64,000 nt of DNA from Pilaira anomala (taxonomy: Eukaryota; Mucoromycota; Mucoromycetes; Mucorales; Mucoraceae). The notes under the pieces were generated by a model. It did no database searches and was not told the origin of the DNA. It saw only the letters and a program-made list of their open reading frames with translations. Of the stretch, positions 1 to 10,279 are shown one piece after another. A program made the translations under genes and the position numbers. Position 1 is the stretch's first letter, and every line of letters starts with the position of its first letter. Location of the stretch: the NCBI GenBank assembly GCA_025716855.1, contig JAIXMQ010000049.1:169740-233739 (forward strand), read 5' to 3'.

Positions 1-107
1 GCATATTTTCCTCCCAAGATATTAGTTACAATAGTATCAAACTCTTTATTTTCGAGTGCTGACTTTTTGTTGAGAACGAGTGAAACTTCTGCTTGAGTAA
101 AAGACAT
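1..107 (-). CDS. 5' end of an unidentified gene, cut by the window edge
   Basis: On the minus strand an ATG at 107-105 opens a frame of 35 complete codons that runs off the left edge without a stop. The peptide begins MSFTQAEVSLVLNKKSALEN and looks like a hydrophilic, helix-forming protein start. A purine-rich context and a poly(A/T) tract about 50 nt upstream (163-185) are what most genes here have. No family is recognised. The call rests only on an open frame with sensible codon use, so it is tentative. Confidence 0.45.
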   Translation of the reverse strand, partial: MSFTQAEVSLVLNKKSALENKEFDTIVTNILGGKY

Positions 108-1576
108 GGTGAATAAAGTTAAAGAGCTGTTAACTTCAAGGCTTTTTTTTATTTTGTATGCAAAAAAAAAAAAAAAAAAAAAAAATTAAAAATAAGCCAC
201 CATAAATTCTATTTGTAAGGCAATGGAATTGAATGGAAACAAATACCTGAGTTCTATACAAGTTGGATGACAGGCCTTGTTCGAGATTTTTTTTGTATTA
301 TTAATTATCTTTGGACTGTTCCTGAAGCCATCATTTGAACTAAGCTGTTACTTATGAGAAAAAAAAAATTCTGTTAAATATTTCAGTTCTTTTTACACTT
401 TTAGTAGAGCAAGTTAAAGTAATCACATACATATACCGTACCCGCTCTATTTAAGGCTGCAAAAAATTTCAGACTTCTGTGGCCTTAAAACTAAATATAT
501 AGCCAAGCAAATTGCGGCCTTAAATCGGAAACAACGGCCTTAAATCGAACGGCCAATATTTATCACATCATATTTATTTGAAACCAATATAATTGACAAA
601 TGTCAAAAAAGCAATAATTTAAATTATTAGAGAAAAAAAAATTAGGATACTTTTAGTCAAAGGATAAGTAATTCTACCTTATAGAGCCAAGTAGAACCAT
701 TGTTAGATTACAAAAAAAAAGGAGGAGTTGCCCAATAATTCATTTTAAGTAGAATTATAATGCCATTGTTACACTGGTATGATTTTTTTTCCCAGTTACA
801 GACCACGCTTTTTCTTTTTTTTTTTTTACAGGAATTTTAAGTACTTGTTGATATTCAATTGGTTACCAATTCATTTTTTTAATCTGATAAAAAACTAGTT
901 TTTATATCAACTTGAACGGACAAATATTCCCCCCTTTCTCTTTTTGTAACTCAATCGATCGACGTTGTGTGTGTGTTTTAGGCAAGAAGTAAATAGATTA
1001 GCCCGTAGTTAAAAAGAAACGTTGTTTGCTTCTTTTTTTTTTAAAGATAAACACAATAACAAGTCAAAACCGGGTTTAATAAAGATTGGGTGACTATTGT
1101 ATCACATCTGAGTAATGTTTATTGACTAAAAACGTTTACATTTCTCATTTTTCTCTCATTACTTTTTTCTTTTCTTTTTTTTTTTTTAGCGCTGTTTGTA
1201 CTCAATTTCAAGATAGAATCGTAATTAAAAAGTGTAAAACAGGGGTATTCGTTATTTACTTACGAAAAAGAGCATTGATAATACTATAGTAGAACTACAA
1301 GCGTTTGATTCTATTAGAGAACAAAAAACAAGAAGAATTTAATTATTCATTTCTTTTTTATGCGAAAATACATTTTAATTGACTTTTGAGAAAAGGTAGT
1401 GCAAATCATCTTGAACGCGATTTTAAAAACCCAAAAAAAAAAAAAAAAAAAAAAAACTCTTGTGTACTCCGCAAAAAACCAACATTTCCCTTTTTTAAAA
1501 ATAAATACTTGTTATGGTCTTTAATTCTTTTTCTCTCTTTCTTTCTTTTTCTTTTTATTTCTTTTAAAAAAAAACT
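108..1576. other. Intergenic region between divergent genes
   Basis: No gene is supported. The region is AT-rich with many A/T homopolymers. Between 452 and 565 the motif GGCCTTAAA recurs three to four times (near 480, 515 and 535) with a related TTTAAGGC at about 449. The short frames around 1386-1610 come from a homopolymer tract and are not credible. The last 200 bp is pyrimidine-rich, as before other genes here, and probably holds the promoter of the downstream transporter. Confidence 0.5.
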
Positions 1577-3206
1577 ATGGTCAAAGAAGCGGATCAAAAG
1601 CGTATCGTAAGGGTTGCTTTTACAGCACTCTTAATCGATTTATTTGCTTTCACTATCATTCTTCCACTTTTCCCTCGACTCTTGAATTATTATCAAAGTG
1701 AAGAAATTGGTAATAAGGTAAAGTATATACATATATAAAAAGAGATACATGTATTCATATCTAGATAAATAGACTTCTATTCTTGGATATACACTTCAAG
1801 TGTTGGAACAATTTAAACACTTGATCGTAACAAACCAACGTCCTTCAGTCAAAAGTGGTTATGTCGATAAATGGGATACAGTGTTATTAGGCGGATTAAT
1901 TGGATCCTTGTTCTCTTTACTTCAATTTATTATTTCTCCCATCATTGGACGTGCCAGTGATAGATTAGGACGTCGTAAGGTTTTAATGTATACAATGGTA
2001 AAGTGTGTTTTTACTATAAAAGAGAGGGTTAGCATATTTGAACTAACGTTATACATGTAGATTGGTAATATTTTATCTACTTTTGTCTGGTTATTTTCAA
2101 GTTCATTCAATCTCTTCTTACTTTCTCGCATTATCGGTGGTTTAAGTGAAGGAAATGTACAATTAACTACCGCAATTATTTCTGATGTAACGACACCTGA
2201 AAAAAGATCAAGAAGTTTGGTAAAGTTTATCCTTAAAGAAGAAGAAGAAAAAAAAACAAATCACTGATTTAAAAAATAGGCACTTGTAGGTATTGCATTT
2301 GCAACTGCATTTACAATTGGTCCTGCTATTGGCGCCTGGTTCGCGTCTATTGATTTATCTTTATTGTGTCCTTCTCTTGTCAAGTATGGTATTTATCCTT
2401 ATTCCATGGCCGCATTTGTTGGCTTGGTTTTATTGGTCATTGAAACTGCATACCTTTACGTTGCTTTACCCGAGACGATTCATTTCCGTAAGGAGGTAGA
2501 AGCTGCTGCTGCTGCTGCTGCTTCTACTGCTAGTGGTACCGAACAAATTCAAAAAGAGCCTGTGACTTTGCAAGCAATCTATAAAAGACTTTTGGATCTT
2601 GGCTACTTGAAAAAACTCATGCTCGCATTTTCCTTTTTATTCTCTGGTATGGAATTCACCTTAGTCTTTTTAACCTTTGATATTTTGGATTATACACATA
2701 TGCAACAAGGTAAATTGTTGGGATATATGGGTATTGTATCTGCTTTAATTCAAGGCGGTTATGTAAGACGTAAGGTACAAACAGTAAGTGAAAAGGTGAT
2801 TATTGTTCAAGGTATGATTGCATGTGCTGCTGGCCTTTACTGTTTATCCAGCACCGTAGATTCTGCTTATGCTTCTTATTGGCTTTACGCTGGTGTCACT
2901 TGTCTTGCGTTTACATCTGGTACAGTTGTAAATTGTTTAACTAGTCTTGCAAGTCTTCAGTGCCATGATGATTCAGATAAAAGCGATCCTTTGTCTAAAG
3001 GACGTGCATTAGGTGAGTTCCGTAGTTTCGGTCAACTTGGTAGAGCTTTTGGTCCTATCTTTGCAAGTGGCGCTTACTGGATTTTTGGTCCTGGTCCATG
3101 TTATGGTATTGGTGCTGTTATTATGGTAGCTACAATTTGGATTACTGTACTTATTGCACCTAACAGAAGAATCAGAAGAATCAGACAAGTCAAGAAAACA
3201 CAATAG
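1577..3206 (+). CDS. Major facilitator superfamily transporter, MFSD10 (TETRAN)-like
   Basis: Four exons: 1577-1717, 1773-1997, 2061-2219, 2280-3206. All junctions fall in phase 0 and give 483 aa. An MFS protein of this length should span the membrane about 12 times. The N-terminal helix reads [19 protein letters not shown]. It is followed by the loop 2-3 signature [13 protein letters not shown], then [13 protein letters not shown] and a [17 protein letters not shown] segment. This order and spacing match the MFSD10/TETRAN group, putative organic-anion or drug efflux carriers. The substrate here is unknown. An alanine run at about residues 217-223 is encoded by a GCT repeat. An alternative first donor at 1710 would remove about 12 residues from the loop after helix 1, but the phase-0 model keeps family length. 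The upstream neighbour is the divergent edge gene; SHO1 lies tail-to-tail 225 bp downstream. Confidence 0.85.
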
Positions 3207-3431
3207 TTTTTTTTTATATATATACTCAAATTAATCAAAATAAATAAAAAGAAATTGTAAATAGTAATTTAAATTATGATTTTTTATTTTATTTTTAAGG
3301 AAATAAAAAGGTAAGGTAGTAAAAAGATTAAGTAGATTATTTACAGTAATAAAAAAAAATATCATTGTTTAATGAAACTATTGGAACTAGATTAAATAAT
3401 GAGTATATCAGTTGTGTTTTGTTTTATTTTT

Positions 3432-4460
3432 TTATATTAGTAGACTTACATAGTTACTTGGGACAATACCAGTAGAACCATCCCTCTTGCGTGCTTGCCA
3501 CCAGTTACCTCGTTTATCCAAGATATCAAGAACTTCGTTCTTGGAAAAGGAGAGTTCATTGGGATCATCGGGACTACCTTGGTCTATAAGAAACAATAAA
3601 CATGAGCATAAAATTTGTATTTTCACTCAATATACACTTTTTTTTTGTAACTTACAATCATGTAAAGCAGTAGCTTGCTCAACGCGATCATTAAGTGATG
3701 TGTCATCACCAACGTCTTGTTCTTCATCATGACGGGGAGGTAAAGGTGAGTTTGGATTCTTTCTGCTATGATAGTTATTATGGTTGGTGTCATGATTAGG
3801 ACGAACGCTATTAGAGATTTTGCGAGTGAAGTTTGCACTAGAAACACCTACAGAACTATTCTTGAAGTTTCTAGGACCATCTCTTGTGAACCAAGAACCT
3901 TCAGGCGAAGTTAAACAGATAGTCCAAATAAACTATGATGATTTATGTGTGTGAGTTATATGTCTCGGGGAATATATCATCTAAAACTTACTTGTACGAT
4001 AATTAACATGATAGCACCTGCAGTAGCAGCTCTGGCACCTGGATCATCGTTTCTATCCAAAGTCCATTGAACGAGCCAAGTCAAATAAACGAGACTGACA
4101 GCCATAATGATATAAATCTAGTATATATACAATGTGTGTGTGAATGAATTGATCGAGTTAGTCGTCTTTTTTTTGAAAAAAAAAAATTACCAGCTTTTGG
4201 TAGTCATAAAACTTGTTTATGCCAAGCATGACTATTGTTCCCAAAACAAAAACGAGTTCGAAAATAATAATCCACCATGGGACACCGTGAAATTGAGCAA
4301 CACAAGCGCCGACAAAGAGAATTAACCATGCACACTTTTAATAAATAAGGTTAATTTTAGATATCAATAAAGGAAAAAAAAGGCTTTCTTATCATACCGC
4401 CGTAAGGATTGAGGTGACAAGAATCGTTGGACTCGATAAGTTATAATGTGTTTCGTCCAT
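3432..4460 (-). CDS. SHO1: SHO1-type osmosensor: four membrane helices plus C-terminal SH3 domain
   Basis: Five exons in transcription order: 4460-4398, 4334-4191, 4117-3992, 3932-3656, 3583-3432, giving 253 aa in a closed frame. Helices are seen at about residues 10-30 ([21 protein letters not shown]), 40-60 ([18 protein letters not shown]), 70-90 ([16 protein letters not shown]) and 100-120 ([20 protein letters not shown]). A polar linker follows, then an SH3 domain at about 200-253 with the hallmark residues NELSF, WW and GIVPSNYV. This is the architecture of the Sho1 plasma-membrane sensor. In fungi Sho1 recruits Pbs2 through its SH3 domain to the HOG MAP-kinase cascade. The protein is somewhat shorter than yeast Sho1, mainly in the linker. 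Function follows from family membership. Confidence 0.9.
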
Positions 4461-4894
4461 AGTATCCGGAATAAAATTGAGTAAAAAAAAAATTGGAGGG
4501 AAAACAAGTTTGAACAAACAAACAAATGTAAATTTTGCTTTTAAGCGATTGAAAATGACATGGGGGTTCAGTAGGAGAAACAAGAGGTATAACATCATCA
4601 TGATATTCTTTTTTTATTCCAGTTGTATTCTCTCTAACATGTGTAGCCCTTTTTTTTTTTAAAAAAAAAAAAGTTTTGTTTTCAAAGATTGTATTTTTAC
4701 TTTCTCTTTACTCGCTGATTTTTATACTCAATTTTGATATGAATGGCTAAAGAAGCGTCAATAAAATTTAATTAAACAACTTTTAAGCGATTCAACAAGC
4801 TATTTTAGTATGTTTTAAATATCTATGAAACAATTATAGACCCCAAATATGTAATTGGTTTTACAAAAAGTAATATGAGTACATAAAAAAAAAA
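4461..4894. other. Intergenic, upstream of SHO1
   Basis: No gene is seen. AT-rich DNA with paired T10/A11 tracts at 4651-4672. It should hold the SHO1 promoter and 5' leader. Confidence 0.4.
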
Positions 4895-6375
4895 AGAGTG
4901 AGCCATTTAACGTCACCCACCACACATTTTTTTTCCCCATTCACCCAGTTTCTTTTTAAAAAAAAATCCCCGAGATCTTTTAAACTACCATCGAACTACG
5001 GTGGCAAAGTCCCTACTCTATGCTACGTGTTTACTGACCTTAATTAATTTTTTTAATAAAGAAAAGAGGGTACTCTAATCCAGATTTTTTTTTTTTTTTT
5101 TTGAGAGAAAGAAGCTCTCGGCCAATCAAATTGTTTAAAAAAGGGGGAAAAGTGTATTTTTAGGCAAAAATCAGCCAGTCCCCTATGGATTTTTTCAAGA
5201 TTCAGAAATATCCATACATCTTTACATTAAAAAGGTTTTAAAGCTAGGCTTTTTAAAGATATATGTAGAATTTTACGCTCTTTTTAATGATGCAAAAGGC
5301 AAAGTAAAATAGTAACAAATATTAATAGGTATTATGAAAAAATAATATACAGTTTTTGTTAGGGTAAGTATATTTTCTACATAAATAATAATAATTCTGG
5401 ATCAATAGAAAGATGCGCCTTCAAATTCTATATCGATTGTATATTATATTGTATAATAGAATAGGTGAAATAAAAGACTTTAATTTGAAAAGAAAGAAAA
5501 TTGGACCCAAATCTCAAATAGAAGCTGTGCTTTCTCGCAATGACTATTAAACTTTATAATTACGCTACTTTGATTTTTACATCATTCGAAAGAGCGTCAA
5601 ATTCTACCTTAGACATCAATAAAAAGCTAAGCTTTAAAACCATTTAAATACAAAGATATATCTGCATTTCTAATTTTTAATTTTTTTAAGCTGTGAAAAA
5701 AATTCCATTTTTTAGAAAAATTTGCTAGTCCCCCCCCCTATGGATTTTTTCAAAAATCAGAAATGTGAATATATCTTTACATTGAATTTTTTTTAACGCT
5801 TGTTATTTTAACGGTAAATACAGAATTTTGCACTCTTTCGAATGATGTAAAAATCAAAATATAATAATTACAGATATTAATGGTTATTGTCAGAAACAGA
5901 AATAAAGTTTTTATTAGGGCATGTATATTTTTTGTTTCTAATAATATAAATCAAATTATATATAAAGATGCGCCTTCAAATTCTGCACTTTCTGTATATC
6001 ATATTGCCTAATGAAATAGTTGATTTAGAGAGACGTTACTTTGACAAGAAGATATTTTTTGTAAAAATTTCAATTTCTGGGACCGAAAAACGAGGTGTAT
6101 ATAGACCATGCTACATGCACTCTCCATTTGTAGTGCATGTAAGGAAAACAGTTTTTGTTAGAGAAAGTATATTTTTTACTTATAAAAAAATATTTCTTTA
6201 TATACAATTAGTTTCCCATCAAATTTTAGGATTTTCTGGATATAGTATTGTATAATAGAATAGTTAATATTGAAGGACTTTACTTTGACATGAAAGATTT
6301 CCAGGGCTTAAATTTGGAGTGTGTGTAGTCTATTATTCGGGTGTTTATAGGGGATGACCTTTTACCATTCTTTTT
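4895..6375. repeat. Foldback-type repeat, copy 1 (left arm only)
   Basis: The segment starts with a degenerate version of the terminal block seen at 10280 (CACCCA, ACTACGGTGGCA, TATGCTACGT). It then carries the modules shared with copies 2 and 3. One is GGCAAAAATCAGCCA at about 5163. Others are GATGCGCCTTCAAATTCT at about 5413 and 5966, GAAGCTGTGCTTTCTCGCAA at about 5521, and a block ending near 6300 in GGGCTTAAAT. Modules alternate in orientation: GATTTTTACATCATTCGAAAGAGCG at about 5572 is the reverse of CTCTTTCGAATGATGTAAAAATC at about 5835. The right arm present in copy 2 is missing, so this copy looks truncated. The short open frame around 5968-6255 recurs in copy 2 but is broken in copy 3, so it is not scored as a gene. 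Confidence 0.75.
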
Positions 6376-6476
6376 TTTTTTTTGTGAGAATGACCATACT
6401 TGAGATCTTAACACCAACTTTTCGATTAAATTAGTTATCTTAAAATAAAAAAAAAAAAGAAGCTATTGATAGAATA

Positions 6477-8092
6477 CTGGATTTCCCACTGTTTTTGGGA
6501 CTCGGTTTGAAAATTTTTGGGACTAAATGTCAGAGTTGTTTGAACAAAATCAGAATTATTTTTTGAACTATCTTTTATAATTTTTAGAACTTTTTATATT
6601 AAAAAATAAATATGTCCACTTTTGATATCGATATGTCTGAGCTCTGTTTAGAAGACCAAACAACAGAAGTATATGTTAGTCTTATGTCGATGATGAGAAT
6701 TGAGTACGATGGTATAAGCGCAATGGAATTAGATGAGGAAGTGAACGAAACCGTTGGCATTACAGCTGAGACGGAACAATTTGAATCTGAACACGAAGAG
6801 GAAGAGGAAAATAGTTCGCAAGAAAAAAAACCAGACCTACAGGGGATCATAAAAAAAGAATTGGAAAAAAAAAAGCTCGCTTACAAAAGCTACAGCGATC
6901 TTCAAATTGTAGGCTTTCTTGAGCAGCTTACCGAAGGTGTAAGTACTATGGAAGCAGCCAACTGTTTTGGCATATCAAGAAGCTCAGCATATAGGTTTAG
7001 AAGCCAATGGATCTCATCTGGTGGGGTAGTTCGTAAGAAGAGAGGGCCAGCTGAAGGTAGTATGTCATCCTTAAAACAGGAACATACAGACTTTATTATC
7101 AACTATATTGAAAAGTTTGCTACGGCAACTATTGAACACATAAAAGACGAGCTAGTAAAAGAATTTAAGGATTTAGTAATTAGTAAATCTGGACTTCAGC
7201 GCCATATGAAGACCCATTGTGCGCTATCCTTAAAGCGATTAGAAAAAATACCAGCCAAGCGTAACGATGAAGACACTATACGACAACGAAGAGAACGTGT
7301 CGAAACTTTTATTGCTGACAAGGATATGGATTTTGAGCGCAACTGTGTGTTTTTAGATGAAGCAGGCTTTAATTTACATATAGTGAGAAATAGAGGATGG
7401 TCTGCAAAAGGAAAGCCTGCTAAGACCATTGTACCTACGAACAGAGGTACATCCATAACAATTTTAGGAGCCATATCTTCTGCTGGAGTTATAGATATAT
7501 CGTTAAGAAAACCCACTTCGGCGACTAATGCTAAAAAGAGAAAGCTCGACGGAAAGGCTGTCAAAATCACGAAAGGTACCAATACCGGCCATTACTTAGC
7601 TTACCTTTGCAACGTCATGGATGTTTTAGATAAAAATAAGATGCAAGGTTTTTACCTAGTAATGGATAATGCCCCAATCCATGGACCAAGAGGTAAGGTT
7701 GTGAATGATTATATTGTCAGTAGGGGTTATAAGTGTGTTTACTTGCCACCATACTCCCCATTTTTGAATCCTATCGAAGAGTTTTGGTCTAAGGTTAAGG
7801 CAGGTATTAAAAGATCTCCTATCGATGGCAAGGATACTCTCACACCAAGAATATTAGAATCATGTTCTAAAGTAACTTTGAGTGATTGTAGAGGATGGAT
7901 AAGACATTCTGTATCTTTTTTTCCTCGTTGCTTAGCTGAAGAGCAGATGCTATAGTTTTTTTTTTAAAAATAATAAATATTCCAAAAATTTTAAATAATT
8001 GTTCAAAAAATAATTCTGATTTTGTTCAAACAACTCTGACATTTAGTCCCAAAAATTTTCAAACCGAGTCCCAAAAACAGTGGGAAATCCAG
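6477..8092 (+). mobile_element. Intact Tc1/mariner-family DNA transposon with 92-bp identical terminal inverted repeats
   Basis: The left end (6477-6568) and the right end (8001-8092) are exact reverse complements over 92 bp, starting CTGGATTTCCCAC. They are flanked by TA at 6475-6476 and 8093-8094, the expected TA target duplication. The element is 1616 bp and contains one uninterrupted transposase frame. Identity of the two ends and an unbroken frame suggest a recent, possibly still mobile insertion. It sits between foldback copy 1 and the left copy of the inverted gene-bearing unit. It has no counterpart at the matching place in the right block. Confidence 0.95.
6612..7955 (+). CDS. Tc1/mariner transposase (DDE_3 type), D36E spacing
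   Basis: A single 447-aa frame. The N-terminus (about 1-75) is acidic and low-complexity. Residues about 95-205 hold a helix-turn-helix pair that should bind the terminal repeats (EAANCFGISRSSAYRF, then a second segment around KSGLQRHMKTH). The DDE core shows D249 in FLDEAG, D352 in MDNAPIH and E389 in LNPIEEFW. There are 36 residues between the second Asp and the Glu, and a lysine-rich insertion at 300-322 (KKRKLD, a possible nuclear signal). Family knowledge: such enzymes cut and paste at TA sites. All catalytic residues and both ends are present, so the element looks autonomous. No intron is needed, and the start chosen is the first ATG after the terminal repeat. Confidence 0.95.
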   Translation: MSTFDIDMSELCLEDQTTEVYVSLMSMMRIEYDGISAMELDEEVNETVGITAETEQFESEHEEEEENSSQEKKPDLQGIIKKELEKKKLAYKSYSDLQIVGFLEQLTEGVSTMEAANCFGISRSSAYRFRSQWISSGGVVRKKRGPAEGSMSSLKQEHTDFIINYIEKFATATIEHIKDELVKEFKDLVISKSGLQRHMKTHCALSLKRLEKIPAKRNDEDTIRQRRERVETFIADKDMDFERNCVFLDEAGFNLHIVRNRGWSAKGKPAKTIVPTNRGTSITILGAISSAGVIDISLRKPTSATNAKKRKLDGKAVKITKGTNTGHYLAYLCNVMDVLDKNKMQGFYLVMDNAPIHGPRGKVVNDYIVSRGYKCVYLPPYSPFLNPIEEFWSKVKAGIKRSPIDGKDTLTPRILESCSKVTLSDCRGWIRHSVSFFPRCLAEEQML

Positions 8093-8394
8093 TATAATTC
8101 AAAGAAAAAAAAGTCTTCATCTATTATAATCTTATTCAAATATTTGCCAGAGGATTACTTAATTAGATTCCGGATGCCTTTTTTTTATGATATTTTTTTT
8201 ATCTTAGTTCTGCTTGATTGAGTTGATTGTATAAGAAATGGTTATACACAAATATGTATCTTTTTCATATTAATACGCATTAATGCATATGGCTGTGAAA
8301 AAAGAAGTAGTATTTTTTTTTCACATCTTTCTGATGTTATTTTTACAAAGATTACTTATTATATATATATATATATATATATATTGCTTTTAAA
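8093..8394. other. Spacer between the Tc1 element and the left inverted unit
   Basis: No gene is seen. It contains a TA microsatellite (about 8360-8383) and T8-T10 tracts. The corresponding spacer on the right (34171-34600) is not recognisably similar. Confidence 0.4.
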
Positions 8395-8973
8395 AACATA
8401 ATATTGGATAATTACATATATAAGTGTATAGATAGATATATGTGTATATACAAAGTGAAGTGTCATACGTTACAGATTGCAAAAAAAAAAAAAAGATTTT
8501 TTTTGACGTATCTGTACACAAAAAAGCTATCAAAAAAAAAAGACAAATATGTACACAAAAATTAATCAAAAAACATCATCCACTCTATGAGTGTGAAAAG
8601 CTGAGTCGCCGAAAATGGGTCTGGACAACTTGTGTTGTGGTAATATATTCAATAAATAAATAAAGACGGAAAAACATATGATAAAGAAAAAAATTTATAA
8701 ACTTGTCCTAAAATAAGAAAGGAGCTAGACTAAAATGTAGGTTTATCTCCTTTTTTCTTTAATCCTATTGGCTTTCAAATCGATATCTTATGAATATTTT
8801 CGTTTTGTTTATTTGAAGTTTCCGGAAGTAGAAAAAAAAAATTTACTTCCTTCTTTTTTTTTTAATAGTAATCACTGCTTATATCATGATATATTTATCA
8901 TGAGAGAGTTCCGAGGAAAAGATATGAATATTGATTACTTCATAACAAGCTCTTTTATCAGAATTACCATATC

Positions 8974-8980
<7 letters not shown>

Positions 8981-9025
<45 letters not shown>
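8981..9025 (+). repeat. Poly(T) tract of 45 nt upstream of the left unknown gene
   Basis: An uninterrupted T45 run lies 115 bp before the start codon. The inverted copy has a 30-nt A tract at the same place (33538-33567). Long poly(dA:dT) tracts commonly keep fungal promoters free of nucleosomes, so a promoter role is plausible but inferred. Confidence 0.7.
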
Positions 9026-9027
<2 letters not shown>

Positions 9028-9067
9028 ATGAAAAGTGTAACAGTCAGAGATATGCTCTATGGATTTT

Positions 9068-9078
9068 ACTATATAAGC
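9068..9078 (+). promoter_or_regulatory. Probable TATA box of the left unknown gene
   Basis: ACTATATAAGC lies about 70 bp before the ATG and is followed by a CT-rich run typical of a fungal transcription start. The inverted copy keeps the same box at 33485-33495 at the same distance. Conservation of box and spacing supports a promoter, without proving it. Confidence 0.6.
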
Positions 9079-9139
9079 TCTTACTTTTTTCTTTTCCTTT
9101 TCCTTTTTTTTTCTCTCTCTCCATAACAGTTTAATTCAT

Positions 9140-9851
9140 ATGCTCCGCCTGCTCTGCTACCTAGTCTCGGCAATCAGCTTTGTTTTTCGTAAGTACATCC
9201 GTAATGATCATATATTTCGTGTAAGTTGATACTCATTTTTTTTTATATATTTATATAGCCCCTGCTTCGTTCCTCTTCGAGGACTTTAAGGTTGCTCATT
9301 GCAACCTTGTTCTAAAAATCGATTCCGTGCCTGCTTGGGTACAAGAAGCCTCCTCTCCCGAGGTTTGTAAGGCTCCCTCAACGATAGCTTTGTTCCAAAA
9401 AGCATCCTCCCCGGACGTTTGTTGGCAAAAAGAGCAGCCAAAAGCTCTTTTTGTCTTAAAAGATCCCTCGAAAGAAATCTTTGTTCTAAACAAACCTACC
9501 TTCCCTGTCTTCCCTGTTTGCCCTGTCTCTGCTGGGACCTGTAAACCCATCCTGGTGATGGGTTTGTTATTAAATGAACCTGTTTGTCGTCTTCCCGCCT
9601 TCCCTTTCTGTCCGCTTCCCTCTCCTTCTCTTCCTCCTCCGACTTTGAAGCCCGGACTCATCCCAACAGGTGAGCCTTTTACTCTGGTAGTAAAAGGTAT
9701 GCTCCAAAACCTGTTGGTTGTCTCAAAAGGATTGTTTTGGGATCGCGGTCATCACCGTACCTACGTAATCCTTGTATTATTCTTGTATCTCAAGTTTTTG
9801 AGACCAAGAGTACGCAGACGTAAAACGCGATGTAGCTGCCAAGTTTGTTAA
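9140..9851 (+). CDS. Unrecognised two-exon gene of the inverted unit, left copy (213 aa)
   Basis: Exons 9140-9188 and 9259-9851 are joined by a 70-nt GTAAGT...TATATAG intron in phase 1. The protein opens with a hydrophobic stretch (MLRLLCYLVSAISFVF), like a signal peptide or anchor. A Pro/Cys/Val-rich middle follows, with phrases such as KPTFPVFPVCPVSAGTCKP. A hydrophobic C-terminal segment (VILVLFLYLKFL) precedes a basic Cys-containing tail (RRRKTRCSCQVC). It could be a small double-anchored or secreted membrane protein; no family is recognised. The exon is clearly richer in G+C than its surroundings. The second copy at 32716-33424 keeps start, intron position, phase and stop. All indels between the copies are multiples of three. 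The opposite strand also has a long open frame in both copies, but the TATA box, splice sites and shared stop favour this strand. The exon also folds into an array of stem-loops, so a structured RNA is the main alternative. Confidence 0.6.
9271..9808 (+). other. Array of stem-loops within the left unknown gene
   Basis: Reading 5' to 3', arms pair as follows. TCCTC/GAGGA at 9271-9283. AAGGTTGC/GCAACCTT at 9288-9308. AAAAAGAGC/GCTCTTTTT at 9427-9452. AAACCCATC/GATGGGTTT with loop CTGGT at 9543-9565. CCAACAGGT/ACCTGTTGG at 9663-9717 encloses CCTTTTACT/AGTAAAAGG, again with loop CTGGT, at 9675-9697. CGGT/ACCG at 9746-9757. TCTCAA/TTGAGA at 9788-9803, flanked by CTTG/CAAG. Counterparts occur at the matching places in the right copy, two with paired changes. 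Whether the structure acts in RNA or DNA cannot be told from the sequence. Confidence 0.65.
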
Positions 9852-10279
9852 AAAAAAAAAAATAATAAAAACTTTTCTAAAAAAATTATTTTGTGTCATA
9901 AAAAAGTCTTTTATATCTTTGGCAGTTGTTTAGTTATTTCTTCAGATGATTAAATATATTATAACTGAGTCTTTAATAGATGCCTTTTTGAATATCGAGT
10001 AACTGTACAGTACAAAAAAAAAAAAAAAAAAAAAAAAAAAATAGTATAATACATAAGCGGAGAAGATTTATAAAAGAGAAATTTCATTATCCATCCACTT
10101 TCTCTCCTCCCTCCAAAAAAAACAATAAAACAATCTTATCTTGTATCGAAATAGGTTCTATATAAATAATGAAACATATTCTTTTTAACACAACACCAGG
10201 CTTCATAAAAGCTGTTTGTTAAGTAGTAACTAAATAACATGTATCTTAAAAAAAAAAAGGAATGGTAAAAAAATCATAA

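Noticed and set aside
1386..1610. Lysine/phenylalanine-rich frames on both strands
   Set aside because: They are generated by an A22 tract and overlap the 5' leader of the transporter.
5968..6255. Open frame repeated at 11553-11804 with similar peptide (CYMHSPFVVHVRKTVFVRES)
   Set aside because: It lies in foldback modules, is interrupted in copy 3 and also appears in reverse in right arms. It is best seen as a by-product of the repeat.
9296..9661. Open frame on the minus strand opposite the left unknown gene, also open in the right copy
   Set aside because: It lacks the shared start, splice sites, promoter and stop found on the other strand. Its conservation follows from nucleotide similarity.
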